NCBI RefSeq assembly: GCF_000417875.1
Contig: NW_006920873.1
Coordinates: 363,295-427,294 of the forward strand
Direction of reading: 5' to 3'
Length of the DNA stretch: 64,000 nucleotides
Source of the DNA: Pseudozyma flocculosa PF-1
Lineage: Eukaryota; Basidiomycota; Ustilaginomycetes; Ustilaginales; Ustilaginaceae
Below are positions 22,401 to 34,409 of the stretch, piece after piece; the stretch's first letter is position 1; each line of letters starts with the position of its first letter. The position numbers were made by a program, and so were the translations under genes. Below the pieces are notes generated by a model that had not been told where the DNA came from, did no database searches, and saw only the letters and a list, made by a program, of their open reading frames with translations.

Positions 22401-24493
22401 GCCGCATGCCGTTCCATTGCCCACCGAGATCGAGGCTGCCGCCGGGCGTGCCGGGCAGCCCGGCTCGAGGGCTCGAGACGTGTGGCGTGTCGCGGGCATT
22501 CGAAAACGCCGAGAGGTACGGCGACATGGACGAGTTGAGCGCCGTGTTGGAAAAGGGCGAGAGCGGGCCCATGGTGGCGACCGAGAAGCGGATCGGTTCC
22601 TTGGGCGTCGTTGCGCCCGACGCCTCGGCCTGGCCCTGCGACAGGCTCGATGCGGCCGTCGGATGCGACGAAGAGGTGGCATTGGTGTTGGATGCCGGCG
22701 ACGCCTCGGTCACGCTTGACGAGCTGGGCGTCGTGTACGAGAAGCTGGAGCTGCTGGCGTTGGTCGAGGGATAGCCGCCGAGGCCGACTCCGGTGCCTCC
22801 GGAGCGAAAGTAGCTAGCGTCGCTCCCGAGGTGGGCGCCGGCCCGCGCACGATCCGACAGGTGGCTCAGGGGCGACGTCACGGGAAACCCCGGTCCGAGG
22901 CCGGAAAAGACGCTGGATCCGGCGCGAGCGCCCGCCGATGCGGTGTTGCCGACGTTGCCGGGCGAGGGCAGCTTGGCGGTGTCGAGGCCTTCCCAGATGG
23001 CGGCGTCGGTGCTCGACAGAGACCCGGCGGGCATGCCACGAGCGTTCGAGTATTCGTAGCCGCCACCGCGGATGCCGAAGCGCGAGCCCGGGTTGCTGCC
23101 ATGGCGGACGAGACCCTGGCTAGCGTACCTCGGGCTGCCGTGCTCGCTTCGGCTGGCGCTCGATTCAGGGCTCGAGGGCTGGTAGTACTGGTGACTCAAC
23201 GCCGAGACCTGCGAGTGGACAGGCGCATGGGCAAACGCGCCTGGTGCGTAGAGCGGCAGGCGTGAGATGGAGAACTCGGGTGGCGGCGGGTCCATGCCGG
23301 GCTGGTAGCTGTAGGCGGCAGCCGCGGCGGTGCTGGTGGGCGCCGTTGTCGAGGCGGATGCGTGCGAGTCAGCCGCGATGGCGGGGTCGATCATCGCCGA
23401 GGCGTCTTCGGGCTGCTGGTCGGGCTGGTCCTGCGCGTCGGGTGCCTTGGTCGGACGGTCGATGCTGGCGCTGGACGCGTCGGCTTGCTGTAGATCGCCC
23501 TGACCTTGTTGCTGCTGCTCCTGCGGCTGCGGCTGGTCTTGCTGCTGCGACGCCTGCTGCGGATCCGGCTTGATGTCTTCAGCTCCGGGCGCTGGTGGAG
23601 GCGGCACGGGCCCATCGCCGGACGCGCCACCGGTAGAAGTGGCGGCTGCCTTGGCTGCCTTGGTCGAGCCCTTGGGTCGGCCAGGTTTGGCTGCCGATGA
23701 ACGCCGAGCCTTGGGGGGCTTGGGAGGCGAGCCGCCCTCGGCGGTGGCTGGTTCGCCTTCGCCGCCGCCGCCTTCGATCTGAAGCACCGTCTTGCACTGA
23801 CGCTTGTGGCGCGACAGCACGTCGCTGTGGATGGGAAGGCGGACAGTGAAGATGACGAGGGCAGATGGTCAGCGGACGGCCAGGATGTGCTGCAGCATCG
23901 CACGCACGAGGCGCACGCGGCACCACATCGCACTAACCTTCGCGAGAAGCCCTTGCCGCAGTCGCAGACAAAGGGACGGATGTCGGCGTCTGGTGCCAAG
24001 CAAAGGTGCAAGGTGAAAGGCGCGGCAATGTGGATGCGTCAGCCGGGGGTGAGGCACGAGCGATTGCCAAGCGGCTGGCGACACTGTGTCGGCGCGTCGG
24101 GGTCATGGACAACTCACGCCTTCGCTCGTGCCGTCTGAGATACTCGAGTCTCGAGTAGCTAGTGGAGCACGTGGGGCAGATGAAGGGAGGACCCGACGGT
24201 GCCGATCCCGAGGCACCCGCTGCGGCGCCGTCACCGCCGGCTGGGTTGGAGCTCGGGTTTGGATTCGGGTTGGAATTGGGGTTGGGGTTGGAGCTAGGGT
24301 TGGGGTTGGGATTGGGATTGGAACTGGGCATGGCGCTACCGTCGGTGGGAGCCTTGGCTTTCTCTAGGCTCGGAGAGATCGACTCGCGCTTGGCTGCTTT
24401 GCGAGGGGGGCCGGGATCGGTGGGCGAGGGCGGTCGCGGCCGTGTCATGCCAGCCTGGGCCTCGACCGCCGGGCCGAAGTAATCGGTTTGCAT
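19471..24493 (-). CDS. C2H2/C2HC zinc-finger and Fungal_trans transcription factor, 5 exons, 1501 aa
   Basis: Probable nuclear DNA-binding regulator. Exons 5' to 3': 24493-24118, 23989-23938, 23824-21242, 21091-21029, 20902-19471; all GT-AG and in phase. Two zinc fingers follow an Asn-Pro-repeat N-terminus. Finger 1 has C106, C109, H122, H126, with H126 encoded across the exon 1/2 junction. Finger 2 has C134-x-C136, H149 and C153, a C2HC type, with the S143 codon split by intron 2. The large middle exon is disordered, with Gln-, Gly/Ser- and Ala-rich tracts. From about residue 975 the Fungal_trans (middle homology) domain runs over LPPHLFRACYSIPHW, HFPIIHEPTFRLDT and LAFAICMLG, then an arginine-rich ELEGRRRTAFVIY segment. 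The target genes and pathway are unknown. The start ATG precedes QTDYFGPAVE and is the first plausible one. Confidence 0.8.
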
Positions 24494-26094
24494 GGCGGCG
24501 GCGAGGGACGAGGGAGACGACGCGCGGATGCGGATGTGCTCCAAGTCAGGACGGGACGAGGAACCAGCGCTGTGGGGGCCAGAATGAAGTGCAGCGGCGA
24601 TCAACGGATGACCCGTAGGAAGGCAGATGGTCAAGGTTGGGGAAAAGGGTCGATCAACAACCTTGCCGTCGACGACGACGCGACGCCCTCTTTCTCTCTG
24701 CGGGAGTCTCGCAGCGCTCTCTGCGTCGGGAATCCGTCCAGAAGATAGGACGGTCGAAACTCCGTTGAATAGCGGGTTGGAGATGCAGACGCGGCGAGGA
24801 CGAGAGCGAGGTCGCGGATGTGGCGAGGCTAGTATGGGTCGCCCTCGAGGGCGATGGTCGGTCGATGGTAGCCTGTGGGCGCTGCGACGACCAGTACGAG
24901 GGAGGTCGTTGGTGACGAGGCGCCGTCGACGACGACGCTCGAGGTGTGCGATGGACGGGAAAAGAGGGTCGAGAGGGGGGGCCAGGCCCGGTGAGGGCGG
25001 TTTGGGGGTTGGATGGTGGCAGAGCGCTTTGCTGGGTGGGGGAGGGGGAGGCCGTCGTGGTGTCGAGTGGAGGGGAAAGGAAGAAAAGAGGAACGGCGTC
25101 GGGGCAGAGGTGGAGGCAGCACCACCAGCGGGCCAGGCCCAGGCGGCAGCGGCAGCAGCAGCGGCCATCACCACCGACGCCGCGCACGCAAGCAAGCCAG
25201 CCAGCCAGCCAGCCAGCGCCGAGGCCAGGCCAGGCTAGCCCTGGGGCAGAACCGCGCGCTGACTCTCTCTTGCCAGAAGAGAGGCCGCCGCCCGCCGCCT
25301 CTCTCGCCCGCGAAAATTCAGACCCACCCACAGCGGGCGGTCAGGCAGGCGGGCGGGGCAAGCCTCTGGCCTCCAGGCTTGGCTCTCCCCAACCCGAACC
25401 GCCAGGCCATGGACAGCATCAGGGCGCCATCCCGATTTGTCCATCTGCTGGGCCAAGCCGCTCGGTGCCGTCGGGTTACCCTGCCTCGTCCCATGAGCTC
25501 AGCTGCAGACCACTCTGCCCGTACCAGAGCGACGGACCCGCATCGAACCATGCAATGGCGAGATCGCATCGACCCACAGCGCCGTCCGGTGTAAGCAATC
25601 AAGAACCTCGACACCGGGGCCAGTCGGGTCAAGGCAAGGCACAAGGTCGCAGACGGCTTGCGAGGATCGCGAGGGCAGACAGCGAGGAGCGGGAACACCA
25701 GCGAGGCCAGGCCAGGCAGCCGCACGTCTCGATGGCCAGGCGCGCTGAACGCAGGGCAGGGCTGCCTGGTTGGCCCTCCTCCTCCTCCTCGCTTCGGGTC
25801 GGGGTGCAGCGCAGCGCGATTCGAGGCGCCGCTTTTCCCCGCTCGCTGATTGGACCCGAGCGCTGGCCCAGGCAGGCCGCCTCGCAGCCGTACGAGAGAA
25901 GAGAGCCAGCGCGTCAACCCTGGGACGTGGTCCTCATCCTCCCTCGTCGTACCACAGCGCAGCCCTCTCGACACTACTACTCCATCGTATCGACGTGTCG
26001 CTCGCCTCTGTATCGCCGTGGGGTATTGTTACAGGTGATGTGAAATGCTGGGATCACAAGAGAGACGGATCTGGCACAATGCGCGGGGGGAGGG
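24494..26094. other. intergenic region between transcription factor and GOS1
   Basis: This is the transcription factor promoter and the GOS1 3' flank. An AGCC/CAGC run lies at about 25190-25216. Overlapping long frames on both strands lack any recognisable domain and are taken as chance GC-rich frames. Confidence 0.6.
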
Positions 26095-27070
26095 CTACCT
26101 CGTGGCAAACATGAGGAGCAGGACGGTGCAGGTGCCAATGAGGACGCCCATGATGACGCTGTCCCTGCGCCGCCTCCGCCCAATCATGGTAATGACGCTG
26201 TTGAGGCCGGGCACCTGCGTTGCTGCGCCGCCCATCCGGCTAGAGATGCCCTCGAGCGCCGTCCGCTGCTCGCCAAACTCGGCCCGCGTCGCGTAGGCTT
26301 GTCTGCCGGGCGCGGGGGAGGGAGAAAAGGGGGATAGAGGTAAGAGGGGAGCAGGGCAGACACGGTGAGCGGACAGTGGCGATGAGCCTGTGCCGGCCCC
26401 TCTGGCATGTGGCCGCCGACGGTTACTCACTCAAGGGTGCGATCCATCATCTGGTGCGAGTTGTCAATGTGGCCGCGTTCTGCCAGCAGGGCATCGGCGT
26501 CCGAGGCATGCTGTGCCTTGTACGCGCTGCCATTCAGCGGAAACACGGACGAGAGGAGAGCATGTTCGTCAGAGAGACGCTGTTCCTCGTCTTCCGTGAC
26601 CCCGCCGGCACTCACTCGATATCTTCGCGCACCGATCCGAGCAGATCCCTCCGGTCGCGGGCGTGCCGAACGTTGGTCTTGGACCTGCGCAAGTCCCTGG
26701 TGAAGTCCATGAGCACCTCGCGGTGCCTCTGCACGGCATGCAGCTGGCTGGAGGTGGGCGGCTGGGTCGGGTCGTCGAGCACGGCGGTGAGAGCATCGAC
26801 CGACGACGACAGCTGTCCGAGCAGATCGTCGAGCTCGCGCTCTAGCTCCGCCTCGTCGTCGCCCGCCGTCCCCGCGCCGCCACCGCCGCCGCTCATGTCG
26901 AGCGCCATGTGTCTACCTCCGCCGCTGTCTTCGGCCGACCGGGCAATCTTGGACGCCAGCTGCGAGTAGGTCGTCAGCCGCGCATCGATCGTCGACTCGA
27001 GGTTGCGCGTCTTGCGCCGCAGCGCATCCCACGACGTGCTCGGCACGGGCGCCGCGGACGGCAGCGACAT
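26095..27070 (-). CDS. GOS1: Golgi v-SNARE GOS1 (GS28), 3 exons, 252 aa
   Basis: Qb-SNARE of ER-Golgi and intra-Golgi vesicle fusion. Exons 5' to 3': 27070-26616, 26526-26431, 26302-26095, with GTGAGT donors and in-phase junctions. The N-terminus SWDALRRKTRNLESTIDARL is typical of GOS1. An N-terminal helical bundle follows (with a Gly-rich loop and an acidic helix), then the Qb SNARE motif from ERGHIDNSHQMMDRTLEQAY through PGLNSVITMI, and a C-terminal tail anchor DSVIMGVLIGTCTVLLLMF. Residues YKAQHASDADALLAER match the family. The ATG at 27070 starts MSLPSAAPVPS; codons upstream are in frame but look untranslated. The next gene in the same orientation starts 3 kb upstream, so it is an independent unit. 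Confidence 0.93.
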
Positions 27071-27526
27071 GGCTCTTGTTCGTCCCTCGGTCCAGCCGGG
27101 CTTCCGAAGCGTTCTTTGAGGGGTCCGTCTTCGTTGTCGAGCCGTGTTTGATGGGGGCAATGAGAGGCCGAGGCGTCGGGATGGATGTGGGCAGGACAAA
27201 GGCGGCTTTCACGCAATGAGGGAGGGACGTGCACCCGAGCATCCTGGCCTGCTTGCGTTCGCCTGCCTCGCCCTCGCTGCTTACGTACGTACCTCCACCT
27301 AGCCTTCCTCCGCGACCGCCAGCTAGGCAGAGAGGTGGGCGGCACCTTTGTTGGCCTGCCAGCGAGCCGCGAGCACCTCTCTCTGTTGCACGGCCCTCTA
27401 GGGCTAGCGGCAGCACAGCAGGAGGAGCTGCTGCGATGGCCTTGCGGCTCGATGCGTCCGATATAGGTGACTGAAGGGAACGGTATCGTACATCGACGCT
27501 CAGAGGAGGGTGGGGGAGGGCCTCGC
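27071..27526. other. intergenic region GOS1 promoter and MFS gene 3' flank
   Basis: About 450 bp with no gene seen. It contains the GOS1 leader, then the 3' flank of the minus-strand transporter gene. Confidence 0.55.
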
Positions 27527-30136
27527 TCATAGGCCATCCTCGCTTCCTCCCTCTCCCTCGTCTGTTCCGCCTCTCGTTCCTCCCGAGCCACCCAAAGTCG
27601 TCTCGCCCCGCCTGCTCCTCTCCGTCGCGGTGAGCGGCACGAATCTCGTCGCAAACGCCGCAAATACGGCCATCATGCCGCCGAACCGCAGCACCCACGC
27701 CACGCCCTCGGCCGGTTTATCTCCGCCCCGCTGCAGCGTCTCGACCAGCCCGGGCGAAAGGCCCAGCTGCAGCATCATCGACGGACCCGACCCGCCGCGG
27801 TTGCCCCTTTCGACGGCGCTGAAGATCAGCGCGCTGATGATGGCCACGACAAACTGCGGGGCGACGATGGCGAGGTTGTGGATGCCCAGGATCGTGCCGC
27901 CAAACTTGGGCTCCTCGTCCTCGCCCGCGCCGACCAGCGCATTCTCCCAGTCGCCATCCTCCGTCTCTGCCGTGAGTCCAGTCTCGGTCCGCACCTGCTG
28001 AACGGGACGCAGAGACGCCACCGACTCGCCGCCCCGGGCGACGAGGCTGCCCGTCTCGCGCCGGAGGGGCGATTGGCTCGACCCGCGCAGCGGCTCGCAG
28101 TCGACCAGCGCAGCGCTGAGGCGGGCCTTGACGTCCTGCTCGCCGTTGGCGCCTTCGACGAGGCCGCGCCGTCCGCGGGTGAACTCGCCGCTCCTCATCA
28201 GGCTGCTGCGCCTCCTCGCCTTGACCCTGGCCTGCGTCCGACGCGGACTCCAGTGGTCGCCGTCGAACTCGAACGGAGACTGGCCGTCCTCGGCCTCGCG
28301 GACAAACTCGGCCACCATGGCGAACGGGGCCCAGGTGGCGACGCTCCACGGCACGCCGACCAGCGCAATCACCAGCGTCGCCTGCTGCACCGTCTCGACG
28401 AAAAACGTGGCGACCATCAGGACCGCAAACAAGAGCGAGGCCAGGGTCCACAGGGTGCGCAGGGTGAGACCGTGCCTGATGCCACGGCGGATGCGCTCGC
28501 CGAGCGTCATGGCGTCGCTAGCATGCATCGCCCGCATGCTCGCCTCGAGTTCCGGATCGAGCTGGCCGTGGGCCTCTGCATCGTCGTCGAGGGGACGCTC
28601 GCCGTCGATGTCCTCGCGGAGGGCGATGGCGCCGCTCCGCCGCTCCCTGGCCAGGGAGAGGTACGGCAGCAGCGCACCCGAGGCGAGCGCCACCAGGGCA
28701 AACATGAGCATGGCAAAGCTGCCGCGCTCCGCCTTGGTGTCGGCGCCCGAGTCGTGCGAGCGTGCCTTGACGGTGGCGCCGTCGATCTGCTGGACAAAGG
28801 TGGTGCTGTAGAAGAGGAACGGGAACCATCCCATGTAGGCGAAGAGCTGCACCATGCAGACGCGTCGCACGGGGCGCGGCAGGCGTCGGATCGTCTGCCA
28901 GACGTTATCGAGCGTGCCACGCGCCTGCTCGAGCAGGCTAGGACGGTGCGCAGGCCCGTGGCGCAGGGGCACCGACTCCTTGATGGCCGTGACGGTGGCC
29001 GTGACGCAGGCGAGCATGCCGAGTAGGCTGACGACGGCAAATCGACGGAACTGGCCGCCACCGAGCCATCGAAGTCCCTTCCAGCGGCCAAGATCGAGCC
29101 AGCCGCAGAGGTAGCCCACGACGTTGCCTGCGTGCGTCATCCTGCCGTGCCAGGCGTTGGCGACGCTCTGCTGCGAGCTGGGGGCAATGTCGAGGATGAG
29201 GGCGCGGCTGGCCGCCTGCAGGCCGTTGAGGGCAAAGTCGAGGATCCAAAATGCGATGACGCTGATCCACTGCGTCACGGTGCGCACCAGCGAGTCTCGG
29301 CGCGGATCCCAGTCGGCGAGGCCACCGCCAAAGAGGTCGACCAGCAGGGTCGACAGCGGCACCGAGTAGGCCAGGACGAGGGTCGACACCGTGAGGAGGG
29401 CCGCCGAGGCGATCATGAACTTTCTGCGTCGGAAGCTGGACGTCGACTTGTCCGAGAGGGATCCGATGACGGGCTGAGCAATGAGACCGCTGAGCGGGCC
29501 GGCGAGCCAGACGAGGCTGGTGCTCTGCTCCTTGAGGCCGAGGGAGAGGAGGTAGGGCGTCCCGTAAGCCAGCTCGAGCGTCCAGGCCAGCTGCGCTCCT
29601 GCGAGGCTGACGGTGAGGACCATGAGGCCGAACGATGTCAGCTTGGCCTCGGCGTCCTGGCTGGGGTCGTCGCGGTCGTCTCCCTCGTCGTCGGTGTCGG
29701 TGTGGAGGCGGTCGGAGCGGAAGTCGACCTGGTCGGTGTGTCGGTAAATGCTCAGCATGCTGCGCGAGGTCAGGTTGTGCATGCTTTCCGCCATCCTCTT
29801 GCCGACCTGCGACCATTGCGATGGGGGCTCGACCTGCTCGAGATGCTGCTCGACGGCCCTGCGCTGGCGCGCCTGCTTGGCGTCCTCGGATTCGGTGCGC
29901 CAGAGGTGGAAGCCGTTCCAGCGCCGTTCATCGCGAGCGGGGGATGCCGAGAGGTTGGTCGAATGCGGAGGGACACCATTGCCGCTGGCGTAGGCCGGAT
30001 TGTGGGGGGAGCGGAGGAGGTCGTCGAGCGACTGGGGTGCCTCGGGCGTCTGTATGCTGACGGCGTTGGGAGTTCGTTGCGGGTCGCCGTGGCCGTTGGC
30101 TGGTTGTGCTGCCGAAGCAGGTTCGGACGCGGGCAT
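27527..30136 (-). CDS. sucrose-transporter-like MFS protein (GPH/SLC45 type), 869 aa
   Basis: Membrane transporter of the glycoside-pentoside-hexuronide/SUT group, whose members co-transport sucrose, maltose or other glycosides with protons. Single exon. A hydrophilic N-terminus of about 165 residues precedes TM1. TM1-2 carries WTLELAYGTPYLLSLGLKEQ, followed by AGPLSGLIAQPVIGSLSDKS, the MFS loop 2-3 motif of this group. A further diagnostic stretch is ALNGLQAASRALILDIAP. After TM6 comes a long charged loop (EDIDGERPLDDDAEAH). TM7-12 include GVPWSVATWAPFAMVAEFV and, after another roughly 150-residue acidic loop, GTILGIHNLAIVAPQFVVAI. The long loops resemble S. pombe Sut1-like and fungal SLC45-like proteins. 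Substrate is not readable from sequence. It is divergent from SNU114 with a 1.2-kb shared upstream region. Confidence 0.8.
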   Translation of the reverse strand: MPASEPASAAQPANGHGDPQRTPNAVSIQTPEAPQSLDDLLRSPHNPAYASGNGVPPHSTNLSASPARDERRWNGFHLWRTESEDAKQARQRRAVEQHLEQVEPPSQWSQVGKRMAESMHNLTSRSMLSIYRHTDQVDFRSDRLHTDTDDEGDDRDDPSQDAEAKLTSFGLMVLTVSLAGAQLAWTLELAYGTPYLLSLGLKEQSTSLVWLAGPLSGLIAQPVIGSLSDKSTSSFRRRKFMIASAALLTVSTLVLAYSVPLSTLLVDLFGGGLADWDPRRDSLVRTVTQWISVIAFWILDFALNGLQAASRALILDIAPSSQQSVANAWHGRMTHAGNVVGYLCGWLDLGRWKGLRWLGGGQFRRFAVVSLLGMLACVTATVTAIKESVPLRHGPAHRPSLLEQARGTLDNVWQTIRRLPRPVRRVCMVQLFAYMGWFPFLFYSTTFVQQIDGATVKARSHDSGADTKAERGSFAMLMFALVALASGALLPYLSLARERRSGAIALREDIDGERPLDDDAEAHGQLDPELEASMRAMHASDAMTLGERIRRGIRHGLTLRTLWTLASLLFAVLMVATFFVETVQQATLVIALVGVPWSVATWAPFAMVAEFVREAEDGQSPFEFDGDHWSPRRTQARVKARRRSSLMRSGEFTRGRRGLVEGANGEQDVKARLSAALVDCEPLRGSSQSPLRRETGSLVARGGESVASLRPVQQVRTETGLTAETEDGDWENALVGAGEDEEPKFGGTILGIHNLAIVAPQFVVAIISALIFSAVERGNRGGSGPSMMLQLGLSPGLVETLQRGGDKPAEGVAWVLRFGGMMAVFAAFATRFVPLTATERSRRGETTLGGSGGTRGGTDEGEGGSEDGL

Positions 30137-31312
30137 AGCGTCGTTACTGATGGCTCTTGAATGTCAGAAAGGCTAGAGTTGAGGGTTGAGATGCGGAACA
30201 CGAGATTGATGGCTGGACGGAGCGCCGGGGAAGCTGCGAGTGAGAGACGCAAGAAGATGGAGACAGAGGCGGGGGAGAGGGGGCTAGACGGTGACGAGAC
30301 AGTGGCCAGGGCGGAGGTTCCAAGAGGTCGCTCGTGGCGGGTTTCCGACAGCTCAAGGGCTTGCGTGCGGCTTCGTTGGCCGTTCGAGGCAAGGTGCTCT
30401 CGTGGCAGCTGTGTGGCAGGCTGGCAAGGCGTGTGTAGGGCGCGGGAGGAAAGGCGGTGCGAGGGGACGAGGCGTGCACGCGGCCGAGGCGCGCTGAGGG
30501 CTGCGTGGACCGAGTGGCAGACCAGAGGGCAGATCGAGTCTGTTGAGATGGATCCAGAGACGCGATTGAGAGATGGAGTGCGAGAAGTAACGGGTCGAGG
30601 AAGGGGAAGGGGAAGAGGCTACGAGGGGCCGCGAGGACCAGCCGGGCTGCACCCTGACGCCCGCCTTTTCGACATGTCGGCCCCCCGCGCGTCCCCGCCG
30701 TCGTCTGCGCCGTGCAGCCGGCAGCCTCCACCTGGCTGGGCCTTGTCCAGACGTCGGACCCTTTGGGTCGTCTCTGTGGTTGGCGGTTGGCGGTTGGCGG
30801 TTGGCGGTTGGCGGTGGCGGTTGCCGGGCGAGAAAGAAAATCCGAGGCGGCCTCGTCTGGCAGGCCTCGCCTCGCCTGGTCCTGCCTGGTCTGGCGGCCC
30901 ACGCCGGGGCCCACCGACGCGCCGCTGCCAAATTTCCTACCTTCTTCCGACTACTCTTGGCTTGCTACCCACCGCTCCCTTCTCGCCTCTACGACTCTCT
31001 GTCCCAGCTTGCGTTTCTCTTCGGCATCGCCCGCTACCACCACCTCCGGACGCACACCTCGCCAGCATACAAGCGCTGCACCCGAATCTGCACCTGCACC
31101 CGACCGCTGCGCCATCTCGCATCTCGACACAGCGCCGCCCAGCTTCCCAGCCTCTGCCCACATCTCGCCCACCCTCCATCGCATCGCCACCGGAACAGCC
31201 TGTCAGCCACCCCGACTGAGCGCACGGATCGAGCGTTCACTCGCAACCACCCTAGCCGCGACTTTTGCGGCTGCCCTCGGCACTCCACCCTCCCCCTTCA
31301 TATATCGCCACC
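30137..31312. promoter_or_regulatory. divergent promoter region of the MFS transporter and SNU114
   Basis: The 1.2 kb between two start codons pointing away from each other must hold both promoters. The SNU114-proximal 350 bp is pyrimidine-rich and ends with a good context (GCCACC) before the ATG. A GGCGGTT heptanucleotide tandem array lies in the middle. No TATA box can be assigned with confidence. Confidence 0.6.
30779..30823 (+). repeat. GGCGGTT 7-bp tandem repeat
   Basis: About five copies of GGCGGTT or one-base variants are seen in the divergent promoter. They are direct repeats with no internal spacer. Confidence 0.8.
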
Positions 31313-34300
31313 ATGGACGACTATGACGAGTTCGGCAACTACATCGGGCCTCTCTCCGACTCCGACGAGGGCTCTCAGGACGAGCAGGACGTCTCCTACG
31401 GCCAGCAACAGCAGCAGCAGCAGCAGCAGCCCGAAGATGACATGCCACCGCTAGAGGAGCCCGAGCCGTTGGAAGGCTACGACGACGGCGACGTGCCCAT
31501 GGACGAAGAGGGCAACTTCCGGCCAGAACTCCAGATGATCCGCGTAGACGAGGCATCCTCAAACGCAGTCGTCCTCCACGAGGACAAAAAGTACTACCCG
31601 ACCGCAGAGGAAATCTACGGCGAGGACGTCGAGGCCCTCGTCCAGGAGGAGGACGCGCAGCCCCTCACGCAGCCCATCGTCGAGCCCGTCAAGGTGCGCC
31701 GCTTTGCCATCCAGGAGGAAGGGCTGCCAGAGACGCGCTTCGAGCGCGAGTTCATGGTCAACCTCATGGGCTTCCCCGACATGGTCCGCAACGTCGCCGT
31801 CGTCGGCCACCTCCACCACGGCAAGACCAGCCTGATGGACATGCTCGTCTTTGAAACGCACAAGATGGAGGTCAACGTCGACAAGCACACCCGCTACACC
31901 GACTCGCACCTCCTCGAGCGCGACCGCGGCATCTCGATCAAGTCGGCGCCCCTCTCGCTGGCGCTCCAGTCGACGCGCGGCAAGAGCTACCTCTTCAACA
32001 TGATCGACACGCCTGGCCACACCAACTTCCAGGACGAGGTGGCCGCCGGCGTCCGGCTGGCCGACGGCGTCATCCTCGTCGTCGACGTCGTCGAGGGCGT
32101 CATGTGCAACACCGAGGCCACCATCAAGCACGCCATCCGCGAGGGCCTGCCCATCGTGCTCGTCCTCAACAAGATCGACCGCCTCATCCTCGAGCTGCGC
32201 CTGCCGCCGCGCGAGGCCTACTTCAAGATCCGGCACGCCATCGAGGAGGTCAACAACGTCATCGGCTCCTGCGATCCCGACCCGGCGAGGCGGCTGGGCC
32301 CCGAGCGGGGAAACGTCGCCTTTGCCAGCACCCAGACGGGCTGGTGCTTTACGCTGCGCAGCTTCGCCAAGCTCTACGCCGACACCTACGGCGGCGTCGA
32401 CGTCGACGAGTTCGCAAAGAGGCTGTGGGGCAACATCTACTTTAGCGACGAGTCGCGCAACTTTTCGAGAAAGGCGCCCGACCCCGAAGCCAAGCGCAGC
32501 TTCGTCCACTTTATCCTCGAGCCCCTCTACAAGCTCTATACCCAGGTGCTCTCGTCGGACACCGACAGCCTGCGGCAGACGCTCGTCGGGCTCGGCATCC
32601 ACCTCAAGCCGGCCGTGTTCAAGATCGACGTGCGGCCGCTGCTCAAGATTGTGCTCAACCAGTTCTTTGGGCCGAGCAGCGGCCTGGTCGACATTGTCGT
32701 CGACCACGTGCCGAGCGCCAAGGAGGCCGCCAGGGCCAAGGTCGACCGCACCTACACGGGCCCGCGCTCCGGACCCGTCTACGATGCCATGGCGGCGTGC
32801 GATGCCGACGGCCCGCTGGTGGTCCAGGTGACGAAGCTGTACCAGACCATCGACGCCACCGACTTCCGCGCGTTCGGCCGGGTGCTGAGCGGCACCGCGC
32901 GGCCAGGGACGGGCGTCAAGGTGCTGGGCGAGGGCTACTCGCAGGAAGACGAGGAGGACATGGTGCTGGCGACGATCGAAAGTACCTGGATCAGCGAGAC
33001 GCGGTACGCCGTCGAGACCGAGGGCGTGCCGGCGGGCAGCTGGGTGCTGCTGAGCGGCGTCGAGGCGTCGATCTCCAAGACGGCCACCATCGTCGATGCG
33101 TCGCTCGGCTCGGACGACACCCACATCCTGTCTCCGCTGTCGCACATGACCGAGAGCGTGCTCAAGGTGGCCGTGGAGCCGCTCAACCCGTCGGAGCTGC
33201 CCAAGATGCTCGAGGGCCTGCGCAAGATCAACAAGAGCTACCCGCTCGCCGTGACAAAGGTCGAGGAGAGCGGCGAGCACATCATCCTCGGCACGGGCGA
33301 GCTCTACCTCGACTGCGTCATGCACGACCTGCGCATCCTGTTTAGCGAGATCGAGATCCGCATCAGCGATCCCGTCGTCAAGTTCTGCGAGACGGTCGTC
33401 GAGACGAGCGCGGTCAAGTGCTACGCCGCGACGCCCAACAAGAAAAACAAGCTCACCGTCATCTGCGAGCCGCTCGAGAAGGGCATCGCCGAGGACATCG
33501 AGAGCGGCAGGATCAACATCCGGATGCCGCCCAAGCAGCTGGGCAAGGTCTTTCAGGAAAAGTACGGCTGGGACCTGCTGGCCTCGCGGTCCATCTGGGC
33601 CTTTGGTCCCGACGACAACGGGCCCAACATCCTCGTCGACGACACGCTGCCGTCCGAGGTGGACAAGAAGCTGCTCTACACGGTGCGCGAGAGCATCAAG
33701 CAGGGCTTCCAGTGGGGCACCCGCGAGGGCCCGCTGTGCGACGAGCCGATCCGCAACGTCAAGTTCCGCATCCTCGACGCCTCGCTCGCCCCGGAGCCCA
33801 TCCACCGCGGCGGCGGCCAGATCATCCCCACGGCCCGCCGCGCGTGCTACGCCGCCTTCCTGATGGCCACGCCGCGGCTGATGGAGCCCATCTACTTTGT
33901 CGAGGTGCAGGCGCCCGCCGACTGCGTCTCGGCCGTCTACACGGTGCTGGCGAGGCGGAGAGGCCACGTGACCCAGGACGTGCCCAAGCCCGGTTCGCCG
34001 CTCTACACCGTCCGCGCCTACATCCCCGTCATGGACGCCAACGGCTTCGAGACCGACCTGCGCACCCACACGCAGGGCCAGGCCTTCTGCCTCCAGATGT
34101 TCAGCCACTGGAGCGTCGTCCCCGGATCGCCGACCGACACGAGCATCAACCTGCGGCCCCTCGAGCCCGCGCCGCCCCTCGGCCTCGCGCGCGACTTTGT
34201 GCTCAAGACGCGGAGGAGAAAGGTGAGTCAGCGCCCCGAGCCGAGGGCGAGGTGGTCCACGAGGCTGCGAACGCAGATGACACTGACCTCGCTGGCGTAT

Positions 34301-34409
34301 ACCCCCTTTTCCCGTACCGCAACAGGGCCTGGGCGATACGATCGCGGTCAGCTCGTACCTCGATGCCGAGATGACGGTCGCCCTCGCGCAGGCCGGCATC
34401 GAGGTTTAG
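31313..34409 (+). CDS. SNU114: U5 snRNP GTPase SNU114/EFTUD2, 2 exons, 997 aa
   Basis: EF-2-like GTPase of the U5 snRNP that controls spliceosome activation and disassembly with Brr2 and Prp8. Exon 1 is 31313-34222 and exon 2 is 34326-34409. The intron opens with GTGAGT, ends in CAACAG and keeps phase 0. The N-terminus [12 protein letters not shown] with an acidic, poly-Gln segment is typical. G1 is GHLHHGKTS at 165-173, G3 DTPGH at 232-236 and G4 NKID at 286-289. Domains II-V follow as in EF-2, and the C-terminus RRRKGLGDTI matches the family's RRRKG tail. Without splicing the frame would run on into an unrelated tail to 34633, so the intron is required for the conserved end. The upstream in-frame codons (31265-31312) lie before the favourable Kozak context and are not used. 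Confidence 0.97.

Noticed and set aside
31559..34399. 946-codon minus-strand open frame opposite SNU114
   Set aside because: Same mirror effect; the plus strand carries complete GTPase motifs and conserved ends.
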